Assembly: GCF_018390645.1 (NCBI RefSeq) | Contig: NZ_JAHBGC010000038.1 | Coordinates: 265,911 to 329,910, forward strand | Reading direction: 5' to 3' | DNA from: Ancylobacter dichloromethanicus | GTDB taxonomy: Bacteria; Pseudomonadota; Alphaproteobacteria; Rhizobiales; Xanthobacteraceae | Length of the DNA stretch: 64,000 bases | In this document: positions 42,440 to 51,516 of the stretch, piece by piece | How the letters are laid out: the number at the start of each line of letters is the position of its first letter | How positions within the stretch are numbered: the stretch's first letter is position 1 | Notes under the pieces: model-generated | What the model saw: the letters and a program-made list of their open reading frames with translations, nothing else | What the model was told of the DNA's origin: nothing | The model's database searches: none | Translations under genes and position numbers: made by a program

Positions 42440-42856
42440 TCAGAGGAAGTAGCGCGCGGCATATGGGAACCCGACAGCGAGCACGACCAGCGTCGCAGCG
42501 GTCCAAAGGCCGATCTTCGCGATCCAGTCCGATTGGGGCGTGGCGCAGTAGCCGTCCGCGCATGCGATCCCCCGTTTGCGCCGGAGGCGCCAGCCGCCGT
42601 AGCCAATGAAGGCGAGCGAGACGCCCGCGAAAATCGGCTGGTAAGGCTCAAGCGCGGTCAGATTGCCGATCCAGGCCCCGCTGACGCCAGCCAGGAAGAG
42701 CGCGAAGGGAATGACGCAGCACGACGCTGCCCCAAGAGCACCCACGAGGCCTCCTGCAGCGAGCAGGCGCGGGGTTCGATCCCCGTTTTGGCGCGTGGAC
42801 GCCACAGCCGAGGCACGGGCCGTCGCAGCGCCGATTGCGGTTCGTGTATCGCTCAT
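42440..42856 (-). CDS. merT: MerT, mercury transport protein
   Basis: 138 residues with three membrane helices. The vicinal pair is in AASCCVIPFALF (first helix) and the second pair in IACADGYCATP (loop). This is the standard MerT pattern for Hg(II) uptake. First gene of the merT-P-F-A operon, divergent from merR across 86 nt containing the operator. A TTG at 42862 is an alternative start. Confidence 0.92.
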   Translation of the reverse strand: MSDTRTAIGAATARASAVASTRQNGDRTPRLLAAGGLVGALGAASCCVIPFALFLAGVSGAWIGNLTALEPYQPIFAGVSLAFIGYGGWRLRRKRGIACADGYCATPQSDWIAKIGLWTAATLVVLAVGFPYAARYFL

Positions 42857-42908
42857 CTCCAAGCTCTCTCTGCTTGCCGAAAACCTCGATCTTCGACTAG
42901 GCTACGGT

Positions 42909-42923
42909 CTGTAGCGACTACAG
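42909..42923. promoter_or_regulatory. merR-merT operator
   Basis: Perfect dyad CTGTAG-CGA-CTACAG in the 86-nt gap between merT and merR, followed by GGGTCAAG. A near copy lies at 53803-53817 before the decayed second merR, which supports this as the MerR site. Confidence 0.75.
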
Positions 42924-42942
42924 GGTCAAGAGGTTTTTTGCG

Positions 42943-43371
42943 ATGCGCGATCAGAATCCGGCGAAGGGCCTCCAGCGGGCCGAGGTGGCCCGGCGGACGG
43001 GTTGCAACTTGGAAACCGTGCGTTACTACGAGAAGGTCGGCCTTCTGCCCGAGCCGCCGCGCACGACGAGCGGCTATCGCAGCTATGACACGACGCATGA
43101 GCGGCGTCTGCGTTTCGTGCTGAGAGCGCGCGAGCTCGGCTTCTCCCTGGATGAAATCCGCGCCTTGTTATGTCTGGTCGACGAACGCAATCAGCCTTGC
43201 GCCGAGGCGCGTGGCCTCGCCGCGATCCACCTCCAGGACGTGCGCGCGAAGATCGCCGATCTGCGGCGCATGGAGCACGTGTTGAAGGATGTGGTTGCCG
43301 AATGTGGCGATGGAACGCGCCTCGATTGCCCGCTGATAGAGTCGTTGTTTCGTGAGACGGCCGTCGAATAG
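42943..43371 (+). CDS. merR: MerR, mercury-responsive regulator
   Basis: 142 residues. HTH with RAEVARRTGCNLETVRYYEK, dimerisation helix, and metal ligands Cys86 (NQPCAEA), Cys121 and Cys129 (ECGDGTRLDCPLIESLF). Three such cysteines are the Hg(II) site in MerR; spacing of the last two is seven rather than eight residues. Divergent from the mer operon. Confidence 0.9.
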   Translation: MRDQNPAKGLQRAEVARRTGCNLETVRYYEKVGLLPEPPRTTSGYRSYDTTHERRLRFVLRARELGFSLDEIRALLCLVDERNQPCAEARGLAAIHLQDVRAKIADLRRMEHVLKDVVAECGDGTRLDCPLIESLFRETAVE

Positions 43372-43514
43372 GTCGGCTCCGTCAAACCGGAGGCGCCTCG
43401 CTCCGGCGAGGCATGCCTGCGGAAACACGGCGTCCCAGAGCAACTCGACAGGGGCAAGCGTCATCGCGCCACGGTCGAGACGCTGCGCAAATGTCGCCCC
43501 GGATCGGACGCTGA

Positions 43515-44243
43515 TTACGGACGGAACCAACCCGCGTAGAGCGCCGCCTGATCAAGAAAGAACAGCGCTGCCGCGATCATGAGCGCGGCGCCGAAACGTT
43601 CGGCCCAGATCGTAAATCGGCGCATGAATCCCAAATGCGCCAAACTGTCTGCCATCGTCGCGGCGACGACGATCGGAATCCCGCGGGCAATGCCGAAGGC
43701 GCCCATCAGCACCGCGCCCAACAGAGGGTCGGCCGTCGCGGCGGCCACAGCTACGACGGGCAACAGCAAAGGCGTGCATGCCGGGCAAGTCGACAGGCCG
43801 AAGGGAAGCCCGAGGAGATAGCTTCCGCCGAAGCTGCGGGCAGGCTTTGACGCCGGTGCCAGCGTCGGCACGACGATGTGGATAACACGCAGCAGCGCCA
43901 GCGCCGCGACGAACATGACGATGGCGAACAATAGATAGGCGAACGCGAGGTAGCTCGCCAAAAAGCGCAACACGGCGAAGCCGAAGAACCCGAACAAGGC
44001 GCCAAGGGACGCGTCGACCGTGGCGACGCCGAGCGCGAAGCCGACGGAGAGTTCCAATCCGCGAATGCGCCGCTGGTCGGCCGGCCCCGCGCCCTGTCCG
44101 AGCGCAAGACCCGTGGCGACGGAGATGAGCGGAAACGAACTCGGCGCAACTCCGACGACGAGGCCGGCCAGCGAAACCAGTCCGATGCTCAGCGGCGTGA
44201 GCGCGTCAATGTTTTGCATCGCCGTATCGAGGTTGCCGATCAC
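43515..44243 (-). CDS. CcdA/DsbD-beta-like membrane protein in the ATPase operon
   Basis: 242 residues with about six membrane helices. [17 protein letters not shown] replaces the first CcdA cysteine region (no Cys there), while [16 protein letters not shown] carries a CPAC motif at the second. So this is a relative that has lost one of the two transmembrane redox cysteines. It overlaps the ATPase gene by 4 nt (ATGA), so the two are made together. It may act as a metal-transport or thiol partner of the ATPase (inference). Confidence 0.75.
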   Translation of the reverse strand: MIGNLDTAMQNIDALTPLSIGLVSLAGLVVGVAPSSFPLISVATGLALGQGAGPADQRRIRGLELSVGFALGVATVDASLGALFGFFGFAVLRFLASYLAFAYLLFAIVMFVAALALLRVIHIVVPTLAPASKPARSFGGSYLLGLPFGLSTCPACTPLLLPVVAVAAATADPLLGAVLMGAFGIARGIPIVVAATMADSLAHLGFMRRFTIWAERFGAALMIAAALFFLDQAALYAGWFRP

Positions 44244-46687
44244 AGACCTGACTCCGCGGGACCGCCGATGCTGGAGATCGCGTCAAAGAAAATTCTCGGC
44301 TGCCCTGCCAGCGAGTTGACGAAGATCGCTGTAACGCTCACCGCCATTGCGACCATCGCCCAGACCGGTTGAATGAGGCCGGTCGCAGCAAGCGGGATGC
44401 CTATTCCATTGAAGGCGAAGGCCAGAACTACATTCTGCAGCATCTTGCCGTAGCTGCCTCGGCTGATCTCCCGCGCCTCGGCCAGCGCATCCAGCCGGTT
44501 CGCCAGGATGATGATGTCGGCGGACTCGATCGCAATGTCGGCGCCGCCGCCCATCGCGATCCCGACATCGGCTTGCATCAGCGCGGGGGCGTCGTTGATG
44601 CCGTCCCCGACCATCGCCACCCTTGTATGATTCTTCTGGAGATCGCGCACGATTTCCGCCTTCTCGTGCGGCAGAACGCCGGCGTGGACCTCATCGATGC
44701 CGATTTCGTCCGCCACGCAACGGGCCGCGCGTTCGTTGTCGCCGGTCAGCATGATCGGCGTGACGCCGGCTTTGCGCAGCGCCGCGATGGCTGGGCCAGC
44801 TTCAGGCCGGACCATGTCGCCGAGCGCCACCAGCCCCATGGCCCGTCCGTCACGACCCACCGCGATCACCGTGCGCCCGGCCGCTTCCAGCGCCTCGACG
44901 CGCGCAGACAATCCCGACAGATCGATGGCGCGTTCGTCAAAGAATCGCGGACTGCCGACGACGACCTCATGATCGCCGATGCGCGCGATGACGCCCTTGC
45001 CGGGCGCCGCTTCGAAGTCGCCGACGTCGGGCGGCGTCATCTCGCGCTCGAATGCCGCCTGCACTACCGCTTGGGCGAGCGGATGCTCGGACGACGCCTC
45101 GGCTGCGGCGGCAAGCGCCAGCAGTTCGTTCTCGCTCCCGTCCAGCGTCTCGATTTCCCGCACCACGGGGCGGCCCGCCGTGAGCGTTCCCGTCTTGTCG
45201 AGCACGATCTTGCGCGCAAGCCGGTAGCCCTGGAACGCTTCGCCCGTGCGCATCAGGATGCCGCGCCCGGCGGCCTCGCCGGCGCCCCGGACGATCGACA
45301 GCGGGGCGGATATCCCGACCGCGCAAGGGTAACCCATCACGAGCACGCTGAGGCCTGCGAACACCGCCCGCGCCACATCGGCCTGCCCGGTCGCGAGCCA
45401 GGATCCGGCGAGCCACACGACGACCGACAGCGCGGCGATCCCGAGCACGCTCGGCGTATAGACGCGCAGCACGCGATCGACGAGATGAAGCAGGCCGGGC
45501 TTCAAGGCGCGCGCGTCCTCGACCTCACGGGCGATCCGCTGCAGGAAGCTGTCTTGGCCAACAGCCATCGTCTCCACCAGCAGTGCGCCCGTGCCGTTGA
45601 TCGATCCGCCGATCACGCGGTCCCCTTCTGCTTTCTCGACCGGAATCGGTTCGCCCGTGACGATCGATTGATCGACGCTGGAGCGGCCTCCGACTACAAG
45701 TCCATCGACCGCGATTCGCTCACCCGGGCGGATGCGCACGCGGTCGCCGACGCGAACTTCGGCGATGGGCAGTTCCAACTCGATGCGATCGCGCAGAACG
45801 TGGGCGGTCTCCGGCTGAAGGTTGACGAGCTTCTTCACCGCCTGTGAGCTGCGCGTCTTCACGATCAGCGACAGCCATTCGGAGAAAATGTGATAGGTTG
45901 TGACCATGACTGAAACGGCGAAAAACTCCGCCGTCGGATATCCTCTCCGGTGCAGAGCAAGTCCGATCGCGCCCCCGACCAGCCCCGCGAAAGCGCCGAT
46001 CTCCAGCAGAACATGCTGGTTCAGGATGCCGCGCCTGAGCGCCTGCGCCGCCATGTAAAGAATGTGCCGGCCAACGCCAAAGACCAGGACGATCGATAGC
46101 GCCGCGGCGAGCCATGGCCCCACCCGCGTCAAATAGCCGAAGAAATTGAGATAGAGCAGCGAGAGCGCCATGACCGCCAGTGCGCCGGTGGTGACGGCGG
46201 CTCTCCACAGGCCCCGCTTCTTCAGGACGAGGAACACCATGCCGCCAAGGCTCAAGCACACCAGCGCCGGGAGAAAGCCGATCCATCCCACCGCCGGGTC
46301 GGCGATGATGGGAATCGCGGCGATGCTGAGCGTCACCGCGATCACGAAGCGCTCACTCTCGTGGACGAGGTCGCGCTCCTCCTCCTCAAAGGCCCGGAGC
46401 TTGCGCGGATCGTGCAGCGTGTAGCCGATGTCGCGCAAAGTCTGCAGCAGTTCGGCGGGGTCGGCGCGCGCCGGATCGTATTCGACCAGCGCCTGTTCGT
46501 GGGTCAGACTCACCGCCACCTTGTCGACGCCGGGCTTACGCCCAAGCGCCTTCTCGATGGTGCCGGTGCAGAGCGAGCAATGAAGGCCGCCGATGCGGGC
46601 ACGAATCCGGGCTCTATCGGGGCGGCTCGCCGGTTCCTCGGTCCATAAGGGCGATGTTCCGGATTCCGCTGCGGTCGCTATCGTCAT
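44240..46687 (-). CDS. P1B-type heavy-metal ATPase with YPC motif
   Basis: 815 residues. N-terminal HMA-like domain with [17 protein letters not shown] (about 33-49), eight membrane helices, [31 protein letters not shown], and GDGINDAP. The ion-path motif is [13 protein letters not shown], so YPC replaces the CPC/SPC/CPH forms; CopA of this window has CPC. An extra hydrophobic region before the core helices makes it longer than CopA. The metal is uncertain. It is read from an operator shared with the MerR-HMA regulator. Confidence 0.88.
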   Translation of the reverse strand: MTIATAAESGTSPLWTEEPASRPDRARIRARIGGLHCSLCTGTIEKALGRKPGVDKVAVSLTHEQALVEYDPARADPAELLQTLRDIGYTLHDPRKLRAFEEEERDLVHESERFVIAVTLSIAAIPIIADPAVGWIGFLPALVCLSLGGMVFLVLKKRGLWRAAVTTGALAVMALSLLYLNFFGYLTRVGPWLAAALSIVLVFGVGRHILYMAAQALRRGILNQHVLLEIGAFAGLVGGAIGLALHRRGYPTAEFFAVSVMVTTYHIFSEWLSLIVKTRSSQAVKKLVNLQPETAHVLRDRIELELPIAEVRVGDRVRIRPGERIAVDGLVVGGRSSVDQSIVTGEPIPVEKAEGDRVIGGSINGTGALLVETMAVGQDSFLQRIAREVEDARALKPGLLHLVDRVLRVYTPSVLGIAALSVVVWLAGSWLATGQADVARAVFAGLSVLVMGYPCAVGISAPLSIVRGAGEAAGRGILMRTGEAFQGYRLARKIVLDKTGTLTAGRPVVREIETLDGSENELLALAAAAEASSEHPLAQAVVQAAFEREMTPPDVGDFEAAPGKGVIARIGDHEVVVGSPRFFDERAIDLSGLSARVEALEAAGRTVIAVGRDGRAMGLVALGDMVRPEAGPAIAALRKAGVTPIMLTGDNERAARCVADEIGIDEVHAGVLPHEKAEIVRDLQKNHTRVAMVGDGINDAPALMQADVGIAMGGGADIAIESADIIILANRLDALAEAREISRGSYGKMLQNVVLAFAFNGIGIPLAATGLIQPVWAMVAMAVSVTAIFVNSLAGQPRIFFDAISSIGGPAESGL

Positions 46688-46762
46688 GGCACCCTCCGTT
46701 GAACCTGCCGACCGTTGGCGCTTTGGAGAGCCTCGAGCCGGGGGCTTCGAAGGGTAGCCTGC

Positions 46763-46784
46763 ACTCCGTACCTACATACGGAGT
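46763..46784. promoter_or_regulatory. Operator of the ATPase operon
   Basis: Perfect dyad ACTCCGTA-N6-TACGGAGT, 76 nt before the ATPase start. On the minus strand it follows TTGACT, as in MerR-type promoters. The same arms occur at 47554-47575. Confidence 0.8.
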
Positions 46785-46817
46785 CAAGAGGCGACGGAAG
46801 CTAATTTGGTGCCCAGG

Positions 46818-47528
46818 TCACAATCGGCCGACAACCGCATATCCGGCTTGCTGGATCGTGGCGGCAAGGCGCTCCTCGCTCGCGGCATTCGGGTCGAACA
46901 AGATCCGAGCTTCCCGCGCCTTGAACGAGACAGTCGCCTTCCGAACCCCGGGTTCCGACGAGACGAGCGCAGCGACCGTGCGCGCGCAACCGTCGCAGTG
47001 CATACCGTCGATCTTGAAGATGGCTGTTTTCATCTTGAGTCCTCTTGCTGCCTGGCTCTGGCGTTGACCCTCGCCGAGTGGCGGAGGTCCGTCTGCCTCC
47101 GATCGATTGGCTTTCGCGCCCGTCCGTGCGGACAAGGCATCGATGATGGTGCAGGCACGCAGTGCGCCGCAGCCAGGGCAGGAGGCGATCAGGACGTCGA
47201 GCGCAGCCCGCATATGCTGAAGCTGCGCGATCTTGCGATCGACATCCTCACGCTTGGCTACGGCCTGAACGCGGACATCGCCGCAGTCGGCGGCCGGATC
47301 GGCCCGCAGTGACAGAAGGTCCGCGATCTCGCGCAACGAAAAGCCGAGTTCCTGCGCCTGACGAATGAAGCGGATACGTTTGACGATTGTATCGTCATAG
47401 AGACGATACCCGCCGCCGTGAGGTCGCGGCGGCTGCGCAACCAATCCACGACGCTCATAGAAGCGGACGGTCTCGACGCCGACGCCCGCCCGCTCAGCGG
47501 CTCGGCTGATGGTGATCGCTTTGGCCAT
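46818..47528 (-). CDS. MerR-family regulator fused to a C-terminal HMA domain
   Basis: 236 residues from ATG 47528. MerR HTH (ITISRAAERAGVGVETVRF) and dimerisation helix; metal-site cysteines in AADCGDV and ASCPGCGALRACTI (about residues 82-131); a linker (about 140-163); then an HMA domain with FKIDGMHCDGCARTV. The HMA part has its own ATG at 47033 with AGAGGA 7 nt upstream, so a free 71-residue HMA protein might also be made. Likely regulates itself and the ATPase operon through the two ACTCCGTA dyads. Confidence 0.88.
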   Translation of the reverse strand: MAKAITISRAAERAGVGVETVRFYERRGLVAQPPRPHGGGYRLYDDTIVKRIRFIRQAQELGFSLREIADLLSLRADPAADCGDVRVQAVAKREDVDRKIAQLQHMRAALDVLIASCPGCGALRACTIIDALSARTGAKANRSEADGPPPLGEGQRQSQAARGLKMKTAIFKIDGMHCDGCARTVAALVSSEPGVRKATVSFKAREARILFDPNAASEERLAATIQQAGYAVVGRL

Positions 47529-47553
47529 GACGCCTCTCTCTCGATGATAATGC

Positions 47554-47575
47554 ACTCCGTACACTGGTACGGAGT
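47554..47575. promoter_or_regulatory. Autoregulatory operator of the MerR-HMA gene
   Basis: Perfect dyad ACTCCGTA-N6-TACGGAGT, 26 nt upstream of the ATG. On the minus strand TTGACT precedes it and CATTAT follows at a 20-nt spacing. The arms resemble the mer operator of Tn21/Tn501 as I recall it. Confidence 0.8.
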
Positions 47576-47603
47576 CAATGCAGAGCGAATGTTCCCGTTG
47601 ACT

Positions 47604-47619
47604 TGTAACGGTGGTTACA
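47604..47619. promoter_or_regulatory. Likely ChrB operator
   Basis: Perfect inverted repeat TGTAAC-N4-GTTACA, preceded by TTGACT at 47598-47603 and 13 nt before the chrB ATG. Position fits an autoregulatory site. Confidence 0.55.
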
Positions 47620-47632
47620 TAACCATGAAGCG

Positions 47633-48175
47633 ATGGTCACACCATCCTGGCTTCTCCTGACCTACAAGGTCCCGCCTGAGCCCTCCGCGAAACGGATCGC
47701 TCTATGGCGTCGCCTCAAAGGTATGGGCGCCATCTATCTTCAGAATGGCGTTTGCCTGCTACCGAAGACCGATGACCACGTCCGCCGACTGAAGATGCTG
47801 GAAAACGACATCGCCGGGATGGGCGGTGAGGCGGTGATCCTGGAGACGGTCGCGCTCGATCGGGCGCAGGAAGACAAAGTCGTCGGCCGTTTCAAAGCAG
47901 ATCGGGACGAACAATACCGAGAATTCATCGGCCGGTGTGCCGGGTTCGAGGCTGAGATCGCCAAGGAGCGGGCCACGAACAAGTTCACCTATGCGGAACT
48001 GGAAGAAGAGGACACCGACCTCAAGAAACTCCAGAGTTGGCTCGAGAAGATCGGGAAGCTCGACTTCTATGGCGGAACTCTGGCCGAGGAGGCCGCTGCG
48101 CGTCTGAAGGGCTGCGAGGAACTTCTCGACGCTTACGCGCAGCAAGTTTTTGAGGCCCATGGCGAAAATCAGTGA
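47633..48175 (+). CDS. chrB: ChrB-domain chromate-resistance regulator
   Basis: 180 residues, the N-terminal ChrB domain only: WLLLTYKVPPEPSAKRIALW, RRLKGMGAIYLQNGVCLLP and KLQSWLEKIGKLDFYGG are typical. ChrB senses chromate and represses its own operon. Full-length ChrB proteins are about 300 residues, so this is the short form. The downstream gene is an MFS transporter (17 nt overlap) rather than chrA; a chrA fragment lies at 40051-40339. Confidence 0.87.
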   Translation: MVTPSWLLLTYKVPPEPSAKRIALWRRLKGMGAIYLQNGVCLLPKTDDHVRRLKMLENDIAGMGGEAVILETVALDRAQEDKVVGRFKADRDEQYREFIGRCAGFEAEIAKERATNKFTYAELEEEDTDLKKLQSWLEKIGKLDFYGGTLAEEAAARLKGCEELLDAYAQQVFEAHGENQ

Positions 48176-49430
48176 AGGCGACCTAGGAGCAGGGACTACG
48201 GCTGTCTGCTCCGCAGAGAGAAGGGGCAGCCTGCGTACGATTCCCGCCGGAGTGTGGGCGCTCGGCTTCGTCTCGATGTTCATGGACATCTCCTCCGAGA
48301 TGATCCACGCACTTCTGCCCGTGTATCTCGTGACGGTACTCGGCACCTCTGCGCTTACTGTTGGCTTCATTGAAGGCGTTGCCGAAGCCACGGGGCAGAT
48401 AACGAGAATCTTCACGGGCGCGCTCAGCGATAGGTTTGGCAGGCGCAAGGCCCTTACGGCGCTGGGCTATGGTCTCTCGGCTTGCACCAAGCTGATCTTT
48501 CCGCTTGCCTCCGTTGTTGACTGGCTCGTTGCCGCGCGCTTCATCGACCGCCTCGGCAAGGGCCTCCGTGGTGCGCCGCGCGATGCGCTCGTCGCCGACA
48601 TCAGTCCGCCACATCTGCGCGGCGCGAGCTACGGTCTGAGGCAATCGCTCGACACCGTAGGAGCCCTTCTCGGCCCACTCGTCGCAATTGCATTGATGTG
48701 GCTGACTTCCAATCACTTCACCGTGGTCTTCTGGATCGCCGTTGCGCCAGCGTTTATTGCGGTCGGACTGATCCTCGCTGCGGTACATGAACCCACACGC
48801 GAGAAAAATGTACGCCCCATTCGAGAAACGGGCCGTTTTACCAAGGTCGGCAGCCTCAGCCTCGGCTCGTCTTGTTGGCTCGTTATTGCCATTGGGGCGG
48901 TCTTCACGCTCGCCCGATTCAGCGAAGCCTTTCTAATTCTCCGCGCCCAGTCCGTCAGTTTACCGTTGATGCTGGTGCCGGCGGTGCTCGTGGTGATGAA
49001 CATCACCTACTCGCTGTCGGCCTATCCGGTCGGGGCGCTGTCCGACCGCATGGATCGGACGCATGTGCTGGCCGCGGGCCTTTTCATCCTGGCCGCCGCT
49101 GATCTGGTACTCGCCCGGGCGACGGGTATTGCCGGGCTCGCCGCCGGTGTCGCGCTGTGGGGGCTGCACATGGGCTGCACCCAGGGTCTGTTTGCCACGA
49201 TGATCGCCGATGCTGCGCCACCGGATCGTCGAGGAACGGCGTTCGGCATGTTCAACGTGGTGTCCGGTCTGGCACAGTTCTGTGCCAGTGTGATCGCCGG
49301 GGCGCTTTGGGATGCGCATGGTCCGGGCAGCACGTTCCTGGTCGGCGCGGCCCTGGCGATCCTCGCGCTCGTGACCCTGTTCGCGCTGCGCGGTCGGTTG
49401 CGCCGGCCGCTGGTCGCGGTGGATGAATGA
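48159..49430 (+). CDS. Major facilitator superfamily transporter
   Basis: 423 residues from ATG 48159, with twelve membrane helices. MFS motif A appears as GALSDRFGRRKALTALGYG; FIDRLGKGLRGAPRDALVAD is typical of MFS proteins that accompany ChrB. It may export chromate, antibiotics or another anion; the substrate is not evident. Overlaps chrB by 17 nt and the DUF2127 gene by 4 nt, so the three are one transcript. Confidence 0.88.
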   Translation: MAKISEGDLGAGTTAVCSAERRGSLRTIPAGVWALGFVSMFMDISSEMIHALLPVYLVTVLGTSALTVGFIEGVAEATGQITRIFTGALSDRFGRRKALTALGYGLSACTKLIFPLASVVDWLVAARFIDRLGKGLRGAPRDALVADISPPHLRGASYGLRQSLDTVGALLGPLVAIALMWLTSNHFTVVFWIAVAPAFIAVGLILAAVHEPTREKNVRPIRETGRFTKVGSLSLGSSCWLVIAIGAVFTLARFSEAFLILRAQSVSLPLMLVPAVLVVMNITYSLSAYPVGALSDRMDRTHVLAAGLFILAAADLVLARATGIAGLAAGVALWGLHMGCTQGLFATMIADAAPPDRRGTAFGMFNVVSGLAQFCASVIAGALWDAHGPGSTFLVGAALAILALVTLFALRGRLRRPLVAVDE

Positions 49431-49903
49431 AAGAGCAGCGGATCCATCAGCTCTTCGAAGTGAGCATCTTGCTCAAGGGTGCGCACGCGCTCATCGAATG
49501 CATCGGCGGCATCGCACTCGCCCTCATCAGCACGAACACGATCGCGATCTTGGCCAACAGGCTCACTCAAGACGAACTTATCGAGGACCCGCACGATCTC
49601 ATTGCGACGCACATGCTCGCATGGGCGCAGAATTTCTCGGTTGGCACGAAGGCTTTTTACGCCATCTATTTGCTCAGCCATGGCGCGGTAAAAATTTTCC
49701 TGGTCGTCGGACTGCTCAGAGGCAAACTCTGGTCCTATCCCGCCTCGCTGATCGTGCTCGGGCTATTCATCGTCTACCAGCTTTACCGTTTCTCCTACAC
49801 GCACGGCGTGGGACTAATCATTCTCACCGTCTTCGACGTCTTTGTGATGGGCCTCATCTGGCACGAGTACAGTCTCGTAAGACGGCACGTACTGACGCGA
49901 TGA
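49427..49903 (+). CDS. DUF2127 membrane protein
   Basis: 158 residues with four membrane helices. LFEVSILLKGAHALIECIGG, THMLAWAQNFSVGTKAFYAI and LYRFSYTHGVGLIILTVFD are DUF2127 hallmarks. Function unknown; it often lies beside MFS and stress genes. Start overlaps the MFS stop (ATGA). Confidence 0.88.
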   Translation: MKEQRIHQLFEVSILLKGAHALIECIGGIALALISTNTIAILANRLTQDELIEDPHDLIATHMLAWAQNFSVGTKAFYAIYLLSHGAVKIFLVVGLLRGKLWSYPASLIVLGLFIVYQLYRFSYTHGVGLIILTVFDVFVMGLIWHEYSLVRRHVLTR

Positions 49904-49945
49904 TCTAAGTAAATCCACCTACCCAATCAGGAGCGAATAAACTCG

Positions 49946-50488
49946 ATGGATGACGCCATTACGCAATGGATCAATTCTGCTGCCGGACAGAGCATCTTGC
50001 TCGATATGATTATGACCTCGGTCACGCAGTACGGCGTGCCGCTTGTGGTTCTTATCGTGGCGCTGCAATGGTGGAGTCAGCATGACCGGCTGCACGTGCG
50101 ACATACGTGTATCGCTGCCGGCCTGTCGTTCTTCATGGGCCTAGGCCTTAACCAGATCATCCTCCTGTTTGTGCACCGGGTCCGGCCCTACGACGCCGGC
50201 ATCAGCCATTTGGTCATCAGCCCTAGCAGCGACTGGTCGTTTCCGTCCGATCATGCGACGGCGACTTTTGCGATTGCTGCCTCCTTCCTTCTCCGTGGAC
50301 TTCAGCGGCGCGGAATCGCACTCCTCGCTGCGGCCGCAATTGTCTGCATATCGCGCGTCTACGTCGGGACTCACTACTTCACGGACGTGCTTGGAGGGGC
50401 CGTCACCGGCATTTTAGCGGCGGCGGTCGTGCGCGGACTATATTGGGAAGGGACGCGAGTCGATCGATTGATTACGGGATTCCTTTAG
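49946..50488 (+). CDS. PAP2-family membrane phosphatase (undecaprenyl-diphosphatase-like)
   Basis: 180 residues, about five membrane helices. The three PAP2 phosphatase motifs are VHRVRPYDA, FPSDHATATF and SRVYVGTHYFTDVLGG, giving the catalytic His/Arg/Asp set. BcrC-like members recycle undecaprenyl diphosphate. It follows DUF2127 after 42 nt. The 206 nt after its stop (50489-50694) have no feature I recognise. Confidence 0.9.
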   Translation: MDDAITQWINSAAGQSILLDMIMTSVTQYGVPLVVLIVALQWWSQHDRLHVRHTCIAAGLSFFMGLGLNQIILLFVHRVRPYDAGISHLVISPSSDWSFPSDHATATFAIAASFLLRGLQRRGIALLAAAAIVCISRVYVGTHYFTDVLGGAVTGILAAAVVRGLYWEGTRVDRLITGFL

Positions 50489-50694
50489 CGAGCGTCGTCG
50501 AACGTCCAAGAAACCGCTCCTGCAGCGACCGCCGGAAATGAAATAAAGCGCGCGATCGGAGTGTTCATCCCGTGTATCTGGACCGCCCAGTGCCGCTGAT
50601 CCGCAATCCGATTTGAACTTAACAATCTTGTTGCAGCGGGAAACAGGTATTCTTTCTCCTCACGCTTTTTGATCGCTTTCGAGCTGACGTGACG

Positions 50695-51411
50695 CTATTG
50701 CTGGAAAGATATCCCGCAGGGGCCGGTCCTTGTCGTAGGCATTAGCGCGGGCAACTCAGCGAGCGTGCGAATTTCATGATCTGGTACTCCCGGTAACCGC
50801 TCACGTTGCTGTCCGTAGCGGTTGCACCAGACGACACGCATCCCAAAATCCGACGCCGCATGCGCGTCCCATGCATTCGACGATTGAAATGACACCGCTG
50901 AAGCCGGTAGGCCAAGTTGATCCAGCGCATATTGATAGACTTTGGGGTGGGTCTTGAAGGCGCCGATCGTATCAGCCGAGAGCACAGCGTCGAACAGCCC
51001 GTTCAACCCCGCGCCTGAGACTGCGGCGTCCAGCATCGCGGGGGATCCGTTGGAAAGGATCGCCGTTGTGAAGCCAGATTGCCGCAGTGAAAAAAGCACC
51101 TCTCGCACCTCGGGAAAGGCCGGCAGTGTCCGGTAGAGTTCCATCAGCGTCTCGCGTAGTCGTGGATTTTGGATAGCCAAGCTATCGAGCGCAAAATCCA
51201 GCGCGTCCCCAGTGATCTGCCAGAAATCGACATAGCGACCCTGAAGCGTTCGTAGCCAGGTGTATTGAAGCTGCTTGTCGCGCCACAATGTCGTCAGCGC
51301 GGCGCGACGGTCTTCCGGAATATCCGGGCAACGCGCGGCGGCGGAGGCGAAGTCAAATACCGTCCCATAAGCGTCGAAGACGCAAGCGCGAATGCCAGTG
51401 AGCCGTATCAT
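50695..51411 (-). CDS. L-2-haloacid dehalogenase (type II, HAD superfamily)
   Basis: 238 residues. Nucleophile motif CVFDAYGTVFDF (Asp13), SNGSPAML, catalytic Lys in GAFKTHPKVYQYA and FQSSNAWDAHAA, all matching type II haloacid dehalogenases. These remove halide from 2-haloalkanoates by an ester intermediate on the Asp. It is a single gene between unrelated neighbours; whether the natural substrate is a haloacid is not known. Confidence 0.87.
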   Translation of the reverse strand: MIRLTGIRACVFDAYGTVFDFASAAARCPDIPEDRRAALTTLWRDKQLQYTWLRTLQGRYVDFWQITGDALDFALDSLAIQNPRLRETLMELYRTLPAFPEVREVLFSLRQSGFTTAILSNGSPAMLDAAVSGAGLNGLFDAVLSADTIGAFKTHPKVYQYALDQLGLPASAVSFQSSNAWDAHAASDFGMRVVWCNRYGQQRERLPGVPDHEIRTLAELPALMPTTRTGPCGISFQQ

Positions 51412-51516
51412 CGAGAGGTTCCTCGGATTAGCAATTTCTTTCTGTCTCGGAACTTAGGTCCATTTGCAGGGATTCAAGAACCCGCCGGGTAAACGGCGCA
51501 TTGACTAACCTGATGG

